Made by a program: the position numbers and the translations under genes. The notes below the pieces were generated by a model. The model did no database searches. It was not told where the DNA came from and saw nothing but the letters and a program-made list of their open reading frames with translations. Of a DNA stretch of 64,000 nucleotides, positions 44,061-52,677 are shown piece after piece. This stretch comes from Pseudomonas viridiflava (lineage in GTDB: Bacteria > Pseudomonadota > Gammaproteobacteria > Pseudomonadales > Pseudomonadaceae): assembly GCF_900580865.1 (NCBI RefSeq), contig NZ_UTBZ01000052.1:248001-312000 (forward strand). The letters are read 5' to 3'. How positions within the stretch are numbered: position 1 is the stretch's first letter; each line of letters opens with the position of its first letter.

Positions 44061-45377
44061 TTACCAGCAGATACCTTCGGTGCGAGTACCGGCGTCGGTG
44101 GCTTTGGCCATGAAGCCGACCAGGTCGATGACCTGTTTGCCGTGCGGCGCTTGCTGGGCCAGCGCACGGAATTTCTCGTCGCGGTTGCCGAGGATGATTA
44201 CGTCGGAGTTGTCGATCACCGAATCGAAGTCCGCGTTGAGCAGGGACGACACGTGGGGGATCTTCGACTCGATGTAGTCTTTGTTCGCGCCGTGAACACG
44301 GGCGTACTCGACGTTGCTGTCGTAGATGCTCAGGTCGTAACCCTTGCCGATCAGCATCTCGGCCAGTTCTACCAGCGGGCTTTCACGCAGGTCGTCGGTG
44401 CCGGCCTTGAAGCTCAGGCCAAGCAGGGCGACTTTGCGTTTGTCGTGGCTTTCAACGATGTCGAAGGCGTTCTGTACTTGCGATTCGTTGCTGCGCATCA
44501 GCGAGTTGAGCAGCGGCGCTTCGACGTCCAGGGAACCGGCGCGGTAGGTCAGGGCGCGCACGTCTTTCGGCAGGCACGAACCGCCGAAGGCGAAGCCCGG
44601 GCGCATGTAGTACTGGGACAGGTTGAGGGTCTTGTCCTGGCAGACCACTTCCATCACTTCACGGCCATCGACGCCGACCGCTTTGGCGATGTTGCCGATC
44701 TCGTTGGCGAAGGTCACTTTGGTCGCGTGCCAGACGTTGCAGGTGTACTTGATCATCTCGGCAACGGCGATGTCCTTGCGGATGATCGGTGCGTCGAGTT
44801 CTTCGTACAGTGACTGCAGAACGTCGCCCGAAGCCTTGTCGAACTCGCCGATGACGGTCATCGGTGGCAGGTCGTAGTCGGCAATGGCGGTGGACTCACG
44901 CAGGAACTCAGGGTTGACCGCAACGCCGAAGTCGACACCGGCCTTCTTGCCCGAGCAGTCTTCAAGAATCGGGATCACCACGTTGGCAACAGTGCCCGGC
45001 AGCACGGTGCTGCGTACGACGATGGTATGGCGGGTGGTCTTTTCACGCAGAACAAAACCGATCTCGCGGCACACGGCTTCGATGTAGTTCAGTTCGAGGT
45101 CGCCGTTCTTTTTGCTCGGCGTTCCGACGCAGATCATCGACAGGTCAGTGTCACGAATCGCCTCGGCGAAGTTGGTCGTGCCACGCAGACGACCGGTTTG
45201 AATACCCTGCTGCAGAAGTTCGCCCAGGCCTGGTTCAACAATGGGGGATTTGCCAGCGTTGATCATGTCGATCTTGTCTTTGGCAACATCGACGCCAACT
45301 ACGTCATGGCCCCGTGCAGACAGGCAACCGGCACATACTGCGCCAACGTAACCCAAACCAAATATGCTGATGCGCAT
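44061..45377 (-). CDS. algD: GDP-mannose 6-dehydrogenase AlgD
   Basis: 438 residues. NAD-binding motif GLGYVGAVCAGCLSARGHDV at the N-terminus, conserved VGTPSKKNGDLEL and NPEFLRESTAI, and catalytic Cys in FGGSCLPKDVRAL (about residue 268). It oxidises GDP-mannose to GDP-mannuronate, the committed step of alginate synthesis. First gene of the operon, preceded by a leader of about 470 bases and an AlgU-type promoter. C-terminus GTRTEGICW is standard. Confidence 0.97.
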   Translation of the reverse strand: MRISIFGLGYVGAVCAGCLSARGHDVVGVDVAKDKIDMINAGKSPIVEPGLGELLQQGIQTGRLRGTTNFAEAIRDTDLSMICVGTPSKKNGDLELNYIEAVCREIGFVLREKTTRHTIVVRSTVLPGTVANVVIPILEDCSGKKAGVDFGVAVNPEFLRESTAIADYDLPPMTVIGEFDKASGDVLQSLYEELDAPIIRKDIAVAEMIKYTCNVWHATKVTFANEIGNIAKAVGVDGREVMEVVCQDKTLNLSQYYMRPGFAFGGSCLPKDVRALTYRAGSLDVEAPLLNSLMRSNESQVQNAFDIVESHDKRKVALLGLSFKAGTDDLRESPLVELAEMLIGKGYDLSIYDSNVEYARVHGANKDYIESKIPHVSSLLNADFDSVIDNSDVIILGNRDEKFRALAQQAPHGKQVIDLVGFMAKATDAGTRTEGICW

Positions 45378-45764
45378 CGCAATTACCTCTGTATATATCA
45401 GGCCTTAGAAGGCCGGAGTTAATGGTGTTCAGCGTTCATTAGTGCACTCGAAAGTGCGGCATACAGGCGCCACAATGCCGTGTGCAGGCATACTAAGTTC
45501 CGAGTGTCTAAATAAGTGCACTCAAGATGTGCGCAACCAGGCCTTGTTGTTATGACTTGCCCTGTTATGCAGCCGATCTTCTTGATAGAAGACTCTTGTG
45601 CAATCGTCTTGCGCGCTCGACGTCAGGATTAAAGTCCCGTAAATCAAGCGGTTGGGTGCTCAGGCGAGCACGTTTATAGGGGCGCGGCCATGGCCTTTGT
45701 AGGGGATATAAATGGTGCGTATCTCCTGTCCATCGTCTGTTTTGAGACTAGTTAGTCATCAAGG

Positions 45765-45784
45765 CAAGTTGCTGTGACAACTTG
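45765..45784. promoter_or_regulatory. Inverted repeat in the algD leader
   Basis: CAAGTTG-CTGTGA-CAACTTG, perfect seven-base arms, downstream of the candidate AlgU promoter in the algD 5' leader. It could be a regulator-binding site or an RNA hairpin; no known algD regulator consensus was matched. Confidence 0.4.
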
Positions 45785-45849
45785 GTTACATGGCTATCTG
45801 CTCTGCGTAAGTTATCTCGTACAAACTCGGCGAGAATCGTTACCGGTGG

Positions 45850-45876
45850 TATGAGCTATGCATTCGGACGAAGTTC
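45850..45876 (-). promoter_or_regulatory. AlgU (sigma-22)-type promoter of the alginate operon
   Basis: Read on the minus strand: GAACTT (45876-45871), a 16-base spacer, then TCATA (45854-45850). The -35 is a perfect sigma-22 match and the -10 agrees with TCTGA at three of five positions. Transcription would start about 465 bases before the algD ATG, similar to the long algD leader known in P. aeruginosa. Confidence 0.7.
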
Positions 45877-46000
45877 CTGTCCACTCATCGCGAAACCTGA
45901 AATTTCTTGAAATATTGTCAGAGATGGCACTAGTCTCAATTTGATAGCACTTTCGTTTTCGACCTTTAATAACAGGCGGAAAATCACGTTAGATAGTTTT

Positions 46001-46051
46001 GTGCCACTACGGTAAAAAAAATCAGGTGCCACTACTGAAAAAAATGATCAG
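46001..46051. repeat. Tandem 25-base direct repeat upstream of the algD promoter
   Basis: GTGCCACTAC followed by an A-rich run and ATCAG, immediately repeated (46001 and 46026). It lies about 125-175 bases upstream of the AlgU-type promoter, a position suitable for an activator. No protein can be assigned. The rest of 45378-46187 contains no gene. Confidence 0.7.
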
Positions 46052-46147
46052 TGTCGAGTGAAACTAATCTTAGAAAAGACAGGGAGGATTTTTTGGCGTC
46101 AGTAAAATGGCGAAATGTGGCGAGGGTTTTTTGACATCGTGCGAGCT

Positions 46148-46175
46148 GCACGACTCTTTATATAAAGAGTCGTGC
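46148..46175. terminator. Perfect 28-base palindrome after yaaA
   Basis: GCACGACTCTTTATATAAAGAGTCGTGC is fully self-complementary and lies 12 bases past the yaaA stop. No U tract follows on either strand. It can form a strong hairpin at the 3' end of the yaaA transcript. Confidence 0.55.
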
Positions 46176-46187
46176 ATTGGGCATGCT

Positions 46188-46967
46188 CTATTCGGGGGCG
46201 TGATCGCGCAAAAACACCAGATTATCCGGTTTCGACTGCTCGACGCTGTAGCGATAACCCTGCACGTCGAACTGCTTGAGCAGCGCTGGATCGTTGATTT
46301 TTTCCTGAATCACGAAACGGCTCATCAGGCCCCGCGCTTTCTTCGCGTAGAAACTGATGATCTTGTACTGGCCGTTCTTCTGGTCCTTGAACTCGGTGTT
46401 GATGATTCGTGCGTTCAATGCCGTGCGTTTGACCGCGGAGAAGTACTCGTTGGAGGCCAGGTTGAGCAGCACGTCGTCGCCCTGATCGACCAGCGCTTCG
46501 TTCAGCCATTCGCTGATGCGCGTGCCCCAGAAGGCATAAAGGTCTTTGCCGCGAGCGTTGGCCAGTTTGGTGCCCATTTCCAGGCGATACGGTTGCATGA
46601 GGTCGAGCGGGCGCAGCAAGCCGTACAGACCGGAGAGCATGCGCAGGTGTTTTTGCGCGTAGTCGAAATCGGCTTCGCTGAAGGATTGCGCGTCGAGACC
46701 GGTGTAGACGTCACCCTTGAACGCGAGCAGCGCCTGCTTGGCGTTTTCCGGGGTGAAAGCTGGCGTCCAGCTTCCGAAACGCGCGGCGTTGAGCCCGCCG
46801 ATTTTGTCTGACACGTGCATCAGTTCGCTGATCTGCGCAGGTGTCAGGTCGCGCAGTTGCTGGATCAGTTCCTGGGAGTGGTCGAGGTACTGCGGCTGGG
46901 TGAAGCGCTGGGTCGCCGGCGGTGTTTCGTAATCGAGGGTCTTGGCGGGGGAAATCACCATCAGCAT
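46188..46967 (-). CDS. yaaA: Peroxide stress protein YaaA (DUF328)
   Basis: 259 residues from the ATG at 46967 with AGGAGA nine bases before it; the frame is open to 47114 but the family begins [14 protein letters not shown]. Conserved stretches: [67 protein letters not shown] and RGLMSRFVI. YaaA lowers free intracellular iron and protects DNA during peroxide stress. Monocistronic; a palindrome follows its stop. Confidence 0.95.
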   Translation of the reverse strand: MLMVISPAKTLDYETPPATQRFTQPQYLDHSQELIQQLRDLTPAQISELMHVSDKIGGLNAARFGSWTPAFTPENAKQALLAFKGDVYTGLDAQSFSEADFDYAQKHLRMLSGLYGLLRPLDLMQPYRLEMGTKLANARGKDLYAFWGTRISEWLNEALVDQGDDVLLNLASNEYFSAVKRTALNARIINTEFKDQKNGQYKIISFYAKKARGLMSRFVIQEKINDPALLKQFDVQGYRYSVEQSKPDNLVFLRDHAPE

Positions 46968-47062
46968 GAAGTCGTCTCCTTTAATCGTGGGGGCGATTCT
47001 AGGGGGTTGTCCGAGTTGACTCCAGCTATGAGCGTGATAGGTGATCGGTGGTGTCATGGAAC

Positions 47063-47178
47063 AAGATCGCAGCCTCGCTGGAGCTCGACAGCTCCTACAG
47101 GTTGCGGTTGACATGAAATCGCAGTGAATTCAATGGAGGCACAGGTAGGAGCTGCCGAAGGCTGCGATCTTTTGATCT
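47063..47178. repeat. REPIN, class A (long spacer)
   Basis: A diverged REP arm (GATCGCAGCCTCGCTGGAGC then AGCTCCTACA, 47063-47099) and a standard inverted arm (GTAGGAGCTGCCGAAGGCTG, 47145 on) about 45 bases apart, between the divergent yaaA and deacetylase-like genes. Confidence 0.85.
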
Positions 47179-47221
47179 TTCTTTTGATCCACCCGCGATA
47201 TAGTGCCGCGCGGGTTTTGTT

Positions 47222-48361
47222 ATGGAGACATCCCTTTTGCGCATTGTTCTTTTATTCACCGCGTGGCTGTTGAGCGTCGGTGCCATCGCGGCGCCGGGCG
47301 ATGTGGCGACGCTGGATCGCAGCACCTGGCCGGAGCAGCTCGGCAATCCGACGCTGTTTGACGTGGCGTCACGGGCGGAAATCCTGATGTTCGCCCGTGT
47401 CCTGCTGGGCACCGAGTCGATGGATGAGGCCGCTCTGGCTCAGCGTCTGGGCCTGCGCACGGTCAACATCGATGCGGTCAACATTCTGCGCCAACGCCTC
47501 TGGCAGCGCCTGCTGGCCAACTACAACTTCGCCCAGCAAAGCTGCGATCAGGACGCTTCTTTCTGCTTCCTTGTAGAAGACTTGCCAACGCTGCGTGAGC
47601 AAGCCGCCAAGTTCGTCGTCAGTGACGACAGTTATTACACCAAGTGGGCCGAGCCGAGCCGGATCTTCCATGTGCAGTATCTCGACGAACTCATGCGCAA
47701 GGCTGCGCTGTCGCCGCAGACCAGCAACGAATTCGATCGTTTCGGTGACTACGAGCGCAACGGCGACGAGATGCACGACCGGCTGTTTCTGCTGACCTTC
47801 GACAGCGCCGCGAACCTGCAACCGGACAACACCGGCTGGCTCACCGAATACCTGCGCAAGGCGAATCTGAGCGGCACGTTCTTCGTGTTGGGCAAGGATA
47901 TTCAGGCGCGGTTGGCCGATCGCTCCGTGAGCAGCCTGCAAGCCGGGTTCTCGAAACAATGCGTCGGCGTGCAGGGTTGGGAGTTCCGTTCCCACAGCCA
48001 CTGGCAGGACTGGCAGGATTCGGTGCGGCGCAGCGCTGATCTGGTGAAGAGCAAATTACCGGAGAATTACGTGCCGCTGTTCCGCCCGCCGGACGGGCAA
48101 CGTCGCAGCGACGCTCAAGGTTTCTTCAACACCCAGGGCCTGCAAGTGGCGCTGTGGGACATCGATGCTCAGGACGGTGCCGGCAAACTCAAGGGCGCGC
48201 CGAGCGCGCAGCGGGTGCTGACCCTGATGCTGCTGTGGCGGCACGGGGTGATCAATTTCAACATGAAGCAGGACGCGGTGAAGACTTCGTTGTCGTGGCT
48301 GATCACGCAAACCGCGCAGAGCGGCATCGGTTGGGAAGACTGTCAGGACGCGTTTCGCTGA
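47222..48361 (+). CDS. Secreted polysaccharide deacetylase-like protein (NodB homology, altered metal motif)
   Basis: 379 residues with a signal peptide ending near GAIAAPGD (about 25). A TTG at 47237 has GGAG nine bases upstream and may be the true start. After an N-terminal helical region (about 30-185) comes a NodB domain: LTFDSAANLQPDNTGW (191-206), GTFFVLGKDIQARLA, GWEFRSHSHWQDW and PLFRPPDGQRRSD. The usual TFDDG metal motif is TFDSA, and the H-[ST]-x-x-H motif is not met exactly, so catalysis is uncertain. Related proteins deacetylate exopolysaccharides; target unknown. Confidence 0.85.
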   Translation: METSLLRIVLLFTAWLLSVGAIAAPGDVATLDRSTWPEQLGNPTLFDVASRAEILMFARVLLGTESMDEAALAQRLGLRTVNIDAVNILRQRLWQRLLANYNFAQQSCDQDASFCFLVEDLPTLREQAAKFVVSDDSYYTKWAEPSRIFHVQYLDELMRKAALSPQTSNEFDRFGDYERNGDEMHDRLFLLTFDSAANLQPDNTGWLTEYLRKANLSGTFFVLGKDIQARLADRSVSSLQAGFSKQCVGVQGWEFRSHSHWQDWQDSVRRSADLVKSKLPENYVPLFRPPDGQRRSDAQGFFNTQGLQVALWDIDAQDGAGKLKGAPSAQRVLTLMLLWRHGVINFNMKQDAVKTSLSWLITQTAQSGIGWEDCQDAFR

Positions 48362-48698
48362 GAAACGACAAAAGCCCGGAAACATTGGGCTTTGGGTGAT
48401 TTTTTACGGGATTTCGGTGCAGGCGGACTTCCGACTTTAGCGGGCTATGGACAGTCCGCCAAGGGCTTTTCGTCACTCTGCAAAATAAACTTAAAAAAAC
48501 CGTCAAAGTACTTTTTTATGTCATCGGTTTTGGAGTATTACGAAGACAGACCGCCGAAACCTGCAACACAGGTGGCGTCTTCCAAGACCCGTTTGTTTGC
48601 AGTCACTTGAATCTCCGCAGGTGAGATTTCGGCAGTCACTTCGAGGCGCAGCACCGCTCAGGTATTGCGTCTACTGGCTCTGACAAAGGTGACCGAGT
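48362..48698. other. Intergenic stretch without a gene
   Basis: Begins with a weak terminator-like stem (AAAGCCC at 48371-48377 with GGGCTTT at 48387-48393, followed by a short T run). The rest is upstream DNA of the PhoH-like gene with a direct repeat of GCAGTCACTT (about 48598 and 48634). No credible coding sequence or known RNA was seen. Confidence 0.5.
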
Positions 48699-50093
48699 AT
48701 GGATGATCACGGACGTAGCCCTTCCTCCAACCAGCCAATCCTTTATGTACTCGATACCAACGTATTGATTCACGATCCAAACGCCCTGCTGAATTTCGAA
48801 GAACACCACGTCGCGATCCCGATGACCGTGCTTGAAGAGCTGGACAAGCTCAAGAGCGGGCATCACAGCGTGGCCGCTGAATGCCGCCAGGCCATCCGGC
48901 TGATCGACAAGACCTTGGGCGATGCCTCCCCTGAAGACGTCGAACTGGGTGTGCCGATTCAGCGCGGTAAGGGCGGGCCAAAGGGCTTGCTGTCAATTCT
49001 GATGAGCAAGCAGGCCGAATCGAACCTGATTCTGCCCGAGCATCTGAACGACAACAAAATCATCAACCAACTGATCGACCTGCACACCCGCGATCCGAAA
49101 AAACCGGTGGTGCTGGTCACCAAAGACATCAACATGCGCCTCAAGGCGCGCGCCTGCGGTATTGCCTCCGAGGACTACAGCACCGACCAACTGGTCGATG
49201 ACGTGTCCCTGCTGCCCAATGGCTACCACAACATGACCGGCTCCTTCTGGGACCGCGTAAGCAAGGTCGATACCCGTCAGGATCACGGCCGCACCTGGCA
49301 TCAAGTGCAACTGATCGACAACCTGCCGGCGGTGCACATCAACGAGTTCATCATCGACGAACAGGGCTTTGTCGGCTGGATCAAGGAGATCGACGAGGCC
49401 AAGCTGCTGATCCTCGACCTGCATCAGGAACCGCTGCTGCATCAAGAGGCCTGGGGACTCAAGCCACGCGACATCTATCAGAGTCTGGCGCTGTACGCGT
49501 TGCTCGATCCGGACATCCATCTGGTCAACCTGTCGGGTGCCGCGGGCTCCGGTAAAACCATTCTGGCACTGGCCGCTGCGATCGAGCAGACCATGGTCAG
49601 CAAGCGTTATCGCCGCATCATCGCCACCCGTAGCGTGCAGGGCCTGGATCAGGAAATCGGCTTCCTGCCCGGCACCGAAGCGGAAAAAATGGAGCCGTGG
49701 CTGGGCGCCATCACCGACAACCTCGAAGCCTTGCACATGGATGACGAAAACACCCATGGCAGCGTCGATTACATCCTCAGCAAAGTGCCGTTGCAGTTCA
49801 AATCACTCAACTACATTCGCGGTCGCAGCTTCCAGCAGAGCCTGATCCTGATCGACGAATGCCAGAACCTCACGCCGCACCAGATGAAAACCATCATCAC
49901 CCGTGCCGGCGCCGGTTCCAAAGTGGTGTGCCTGGGCAACCTCGCACAGATAGACACCCCTTACCTGTCCGCGACGAGCTCCGGGCTGACCTACCTGACC
50001 GAACGCTTCAAGGATTTCCCCAACGGTGTGCACATCACCCTGCAAGGGGTGCCTCGCTCGATTCTGGCTGAATACGCCGAATCGCATTTGTAA
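48699..50093 (+). CDS. PIN-PhoH family protein (PhoH2-type)
   Basis: 464 residues. N-terminal PIN nuclease domain (about 8-150, LYVLDTNVLIHDPNALLNF ... MTVLEELDKLK, VLVTKDINMRLKARACGI) fused to a PhoH ATPase (about 245-460) with Walker A GAAGSGKT at about 280-287 and Walker B SLILIDECQNLTPHQMKTIITR. PIN-PhoH fusions have been reported as RNA helicase/ribonucleases in mycobacteria; by family this one likely processes RNA. The acidic PIN residues appear intact. Followed by a strong terminator. Confidence 0.94.
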   Translation: MDDHGRSPSSNQPILYVLDTNVLIHDPNALLNFEEHHVAIPMTVLEELDKLKSGHHSVAAECRQAIRLIDKTLGDASPEDVELGVPIQRGKGGPKGLLSILMSKQAESNLILPEHLNDNKIINQLIDLHTRDPKKPVVLVTKDINMRLKARACGIASEDYSTDQLVDDVSLLPNGYHNMTGSFWDRVSKVDTRQDHGRTWHQVQLIDNLPAVHINEFIIDEQGFVGWIKEIDEAKLLILDLHQEPLLHQEAWGLKPRDIYQSLALYALLDPDIHLVNLSGAAGSGKTILALAAAIEQTMVSKRYRRIIATRSVQGLDQEIGFLPGTEAEKMEPWLGAITDNLEALHMDDENTHGSVDYILSKVPLQFKSLNYIRGRSFQQSLILIDECQNLTPHQMKTIITRAGAGSKVVCLGNLAQIDTPYLSATSSGLTYLTERFKDFPNGVHITLQGVPRSILAEYAESHL

Positions 50094-50104
50094 CCCTTCA
50101 CCCA

Positions 50105-50137
50105 AAACCGGGCGGCCTAACAGCCGCCCGGTTTTTT
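50105..50137 (+). terminator. Rho-independent terminator after the PhoH-like gene
   Basis: Stem AACCGGGCGGC / GCCGCCCGGTT with a six-base loop followed by six T, starting 12 bases after the stop. Confidence 0.92.
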
Positions 50138-50158
50138 ATGCCCCTGCACAAATCCCAA

Positions 50159-50243
50159 TGTAGGAGCTGCCGAAGGCTGCGATCTTTTGATCTTGCTTTT
50201 AAAAATCAAAGTCAAAAGATCGCAGCCTTCGGCAGCTCCTACA
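50159..50243. repeat. REPIN, class A
   Basis: Near-perfect inverted pair of class A REPs separated by about 20 bases, between the PhoH-like gene terminator and moaC. Confidence 0.93.
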
Positions 50244-50320
50244 CGAAGAACACCATATTCGTGCGTGCGGAAATTTGACCCGCAGGTTTACAATCCCCGC
50301 TCCTGATCAGGAGTAATCCC

Positions 50321-50794
50321 GTGCTGACTCATCTCGATTCCCAAGGTCGCGCCAACATGGTCGACGTCACCGAAAAAGCCGTGACGTTCCGTGAAGCGAC
50401 GGCCCAAGCGCTGGTGCGCATGCTCCCCGAAACGCTGCAGATGATCGTCAGTGGCGGCCACCCCAAAGGCGACGTGTTCGCCGTGGCGCGCATTGCCGGC
50501 ATTCAAGCGGCGAAGAAAACCAGTGATCTGATTCCCCTGTGCCATCCGCTGATGCTCACCGGCGTCAAAGTCGAACTCAGTGCCGACGGTGAAGACACCG
50601 TGCGCATCGTCGCCCGCTGCAAAATCTCCGGGCAGACCGGTGTGGAAATGGAAGCACTGACCGCTGCCAGCGTCGCCGCCCTGACCATCTACGATATGTG
50701 CAAAGCCGTCGATCGCGGCATGATCATCGAAAGCGTGCGTCTGCTGGAGAAGGTCGGTGGCAAGAGCGGGCACTTTCAGGCGGAGCAGCCATGA
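50321..50794 (+). CDS. moaC: Cyclic pyranopterin monophosphate synthase MoaC
   Basis: 157 residues starting at a GTG with CAGGAG eight bases upstream. Conserved MoaC motifs: [70 protein letters not shown] and [12 protein letters not shown]. It forms cyclic pyranopterin monophosphate in molybdenum cofactor synthesis. Its stop overlaps the moaD ATG (ATGA). No moaA or moaB lies in the window. Confidence 0.97.
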   Translation: MLTHLDSQGRANMVDVTEKAVTFREATAQALVRMLPETLQMIVSGGHPKGDVFAVARIAGIQAAKKTSDLIPLCHPLMLTGVKVELSADGEDTVRIVARCKISGQTGVEMEALTAASVAALTIYDMCKAVDRGMIIESVRLLEKVGGKSGHFQAEQP

Positions 50795-51033
50795 ACCTGA
50801 CCGTGAAGTTTTTTGCCCGTTACCGTGAAGCGCTGGGCGTGGATTCGGTGAAGGTTGAGGGCGATTTCGCCACTGTTGACGACGTGCGTGCGCTGTTGGC
50901 GCAACGTGATGGCGCTGAAGTGCTGAGCGAGCAGAACCTGATGTGCGCACGCAACGAAGACCTCTGCCAGCTCGACGAGCCTGTGGTTGATGGCGACGAA
51001 GTGGCGTTTTTCCCCACCGTGACGGGAGGCTGA
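50791..51033 (+). CDS. moaD: Molybdopterin synthase small subunit MoaD
   Basis: 80 residues from the ATG that overlaps the moaC stop; the frame opens further upstream but that part lies within moaC. Ubiquitin-like fold pattern ([19 protein letters not shown]) and the obligatory C-terminal Gly-Gly (FFPTVTGG), which is thiocarboxylated to donate sulfur to MoaE. The moaE ATG follows three bases after its stop. Confidence 0.96.
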   Translation: MNLTVKFFARYREALGVDSVKVEGDFATVDDVRALLAQRDGAEVLSEQNLMCARNEDLCQLDEPVVDGDEVAFFPTVTGG

Positions 51034-51036
51034 GCC

Positions 51037-51489
51037 ATGGCGATTCGCGTGCAAGCCACACCGTTCGATCCGGGCGCTGAAGTCAACGCGATGCACGCGG
51101 CCAATGTCGGCGTCGGAGCGGTGGTGAGTTTCGTCGGCTATGTGCGCGACTTCAACGACGGACTGGATGTAGCGGGGATGTTCCTCGAGCACTATCCGGG
51201 CATGACCGAAAAAGCCCTCGGCAAGATCGCTGTCGAAGCCGAACAGCGCTGGCCGCTGTTGAAGCTGGAAGTGCTGCACCGCATCGGCGCGCTGGAGCCG
51301 GGCGAGCCGATCGTGTTTGTCGGCTGTGCCAGCGCCCATCGCCAGGCCGCATTCGATGCCTGCGCCTTCGTCATGGACTACCTGAAAACCCGTGCACCGT
51401 TCTGGAAGAAAGAAAACACCAGCGACGGGCCGCGCTGGGTTGAGGGGCGGGACAGTGATCATGCTGCCGCCGATCGCTGGAAGAAGTAA
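51037..51489 (+). CDS. moaE: Molybdopterin synthase catalytic subunit MoaE
   Basis: 150 residues. Conserved MoaE features: GAVVSFVGYVRDFNDG, LEHYPGMTEKALGKI, HRIGALEPGEPIVFVGCASAHRQAAFDAC, and the active-site region YLKTRAPFWKKE with the key lysines. With MoaD it inserts two sulfurs into cyclic pyranopterin monophosphate to give molybdopterin. Last gene of the moaCDE operon; a class B REPIN follows. Confidence 0.97.
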   Translation: MAIRVQATPFDPGAEVNAMHAANVGVGAVVSFVGYVRDFNDGLDVAGMFLEHYPGMTEKALGKIAVEAEQRWPLLKLEVLHRIGALEPGEPIVFVGCASAHRQAAFDACAFVMDYLKTRAPFWKKENTSDGPRWVEGRDSDHAAADRWKK

Positions 51490-51515
51490 TTCCTGTAGCG
51501 CCCTTCAGTAAGCCT

Positions 51516-51606
51516 TCGCGAGCAGGCTCGCTCCCACATTGGATCTCCATGAACGCAGATATTGTGTTCGCTACAGATCCCCTGTGGGAGCGAGCCTGCT
51601 CGCGAA
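51516..51606. repeat. REPIN, class B
   Basis: Inverted pair of class B REPs with a spacer of about 45 bases, between moaE and the binding-protein gene. Confidence 0.93.
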
Positions 51607-51667
51607 GGCGTCATCTGAATCACCACAATCTTGCCTCTCTGGCCCGATTGACGACTTGTACGTATAA

Positions 51668-51680
51668 GTCCAATATGGAT
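51668..51680. promoter_or_regulatory. Palindrome GTCCA-ATA-TGGAT, candidate DauR-linked operator
   Basis: AAGTCCAATATGGATTT, about 105 bases before the binding-protein ATG, closely resembles AAGTCCATAATGGACAA (minus-strand reading) before dauB at 55675-55687. A shared regulator, most likely DauR, is inferred. Confidence 0.45.
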
Positions 51681-51783
51681 TTCCAAGTACAAAAAAAGCT
51701 TCAATCTTGCCGCTCGTAGCTCCCCGCTAGCAGCTGCTCTTCTTCATCTTGCCAAACCAACAACAACCCGCGAGAGAACGAAC

Positions 51784-52560
51784 ATGAAGAAACTCCCCCT
51801 CATCACCGGTCTGGCCCTCAGCCTGTTGGCCTCCGCCAGTGTGTTCGCCGCCGAGCAGACGCTGCGTATCGGCATCGAAGCCGCTTACCCGCCATTCGCT
51901 TCGAAAACCGACAAGGGCGAAATCGTCGGTTTCGACTACGACATCGGCAACGCCTTGTGCGCGCAGATGAAGGTCAAGTGTGTGTGGGTCGAAGGTGAGT
52001 TCGACGGTCTGATTCCTTCGCTGAAAGTGAAGAAGATCGACATGGCGCTGTCATCGATGACGATCAACGAAGACCGCAAGAAGTCGGTGGATTTCACCCA
52101 CAAGTATTACTTCACTTCGTCACGCCTCGTGATGAAGGAAGGCGCCACCGTCGACGATCAATACGCCAGCCTCAAGGGCAAGAACGTCGGCGTGCAGCGT
52201 GCGACCACCACCGATCGTTATGCCACTGAGGTATTCGAACCGAAGGGCATCAACGTCAAGCGCTACAGCAACAACGAAGAGATTTACATGGACCTGGCGG
52301 CGGGGCGTCTCGACGCGATCTTTGCCGACACCATTCCGCTCAATGACTTTCTGTCGATGCCGCGGGGCAAGGGTTATGCGTTTGTCGGGCCTGAGTTGAA
52401 GGATCCCAAGTACGTGGGCGAGGGCGCGGGGATTGCGGTGCGCAAGGGCAATACTGAACTGGTCAGCCAGTTGAATGGTGCGATTGATGGCATTCGTGCG
52501 AGTGGCGAGTACCAGAAGATTTCCGAGAAGTATTTCAAGTCCGATATCTACGGCGACTGA
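51784..52560 (+). CDS. Periplasmic basic amino-acid binding protein of an ABC transporter (HisJ/ArgT/AotJ type)
   Basis: 258 residues with signal peptide ending near SVFAAEQTL (about 23). Family motif [14 protein letters not shown] and the ligand-site string [20 protein letters not shown] mark a class 3 polar amino-acid binding protein of the lysine/arginine/ornithine/histidine group. No permease or ATPase genes are adjacent, so it is an orphan that must use membrane partners elsewhere. It lies next to the D-arginine operon and shares an operator-like palindrome with it, so arginine (possibly the D form) is a plausible ligand. Confidence 0.9.
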   Translation: MKKLPLITGLALSLLASASVFAAEQTLRIGIEAAYPPFASKTDKGEIVGFDYDIGNALCAQMKVKCVWVEGEFDGLIPSLKVKKIDMALSSMTINEDRKKSVDFTHKYYFTSSRLVMKEGATVDDQYASLKGKNVGVQRATTTDRYATEVFEPKGINVKRYSNNEEIYMDLAAGRLDAIFADTIPLNDFLSMPRGKGYAFVGPELKDPKYVGEGAGIAVRKGNTELVSQLNGAIDGIRASGEYQKISEKYFKSDIYGD

Positions 52561-52569
52561 TCTACCGCT

Positions 52570-52644
52570 TTCGCGAGCAGGCTCGCTCCCACAGGGGATT
52601 TGTGAACGCCACAGGTCCAATGTGGGAGCGAGCCTGCTCGCGAA
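52570..52644. repeat. REPIN, class B
   Basis: Inverted pair of class B REPs between the convergent binding-protein and dauR genes. Confidence 0.93.
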
Positions 52645-52677
52645 GAGGTCGTTCCAGGCAATACAGCTCCTGGATCT

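Noticed and set aside
46107..46811. 234-codon plus-strand frame opposite yaaA
   Set aside because: Antisense to the clearly conserved YaaA protein; no motif in the product.
50698..50790. 31-residue extension of MoaD
   Set aside because: It lies within moaC in another frame; the ATG at 50791 is coupled to the moaC stop and gives the family length.
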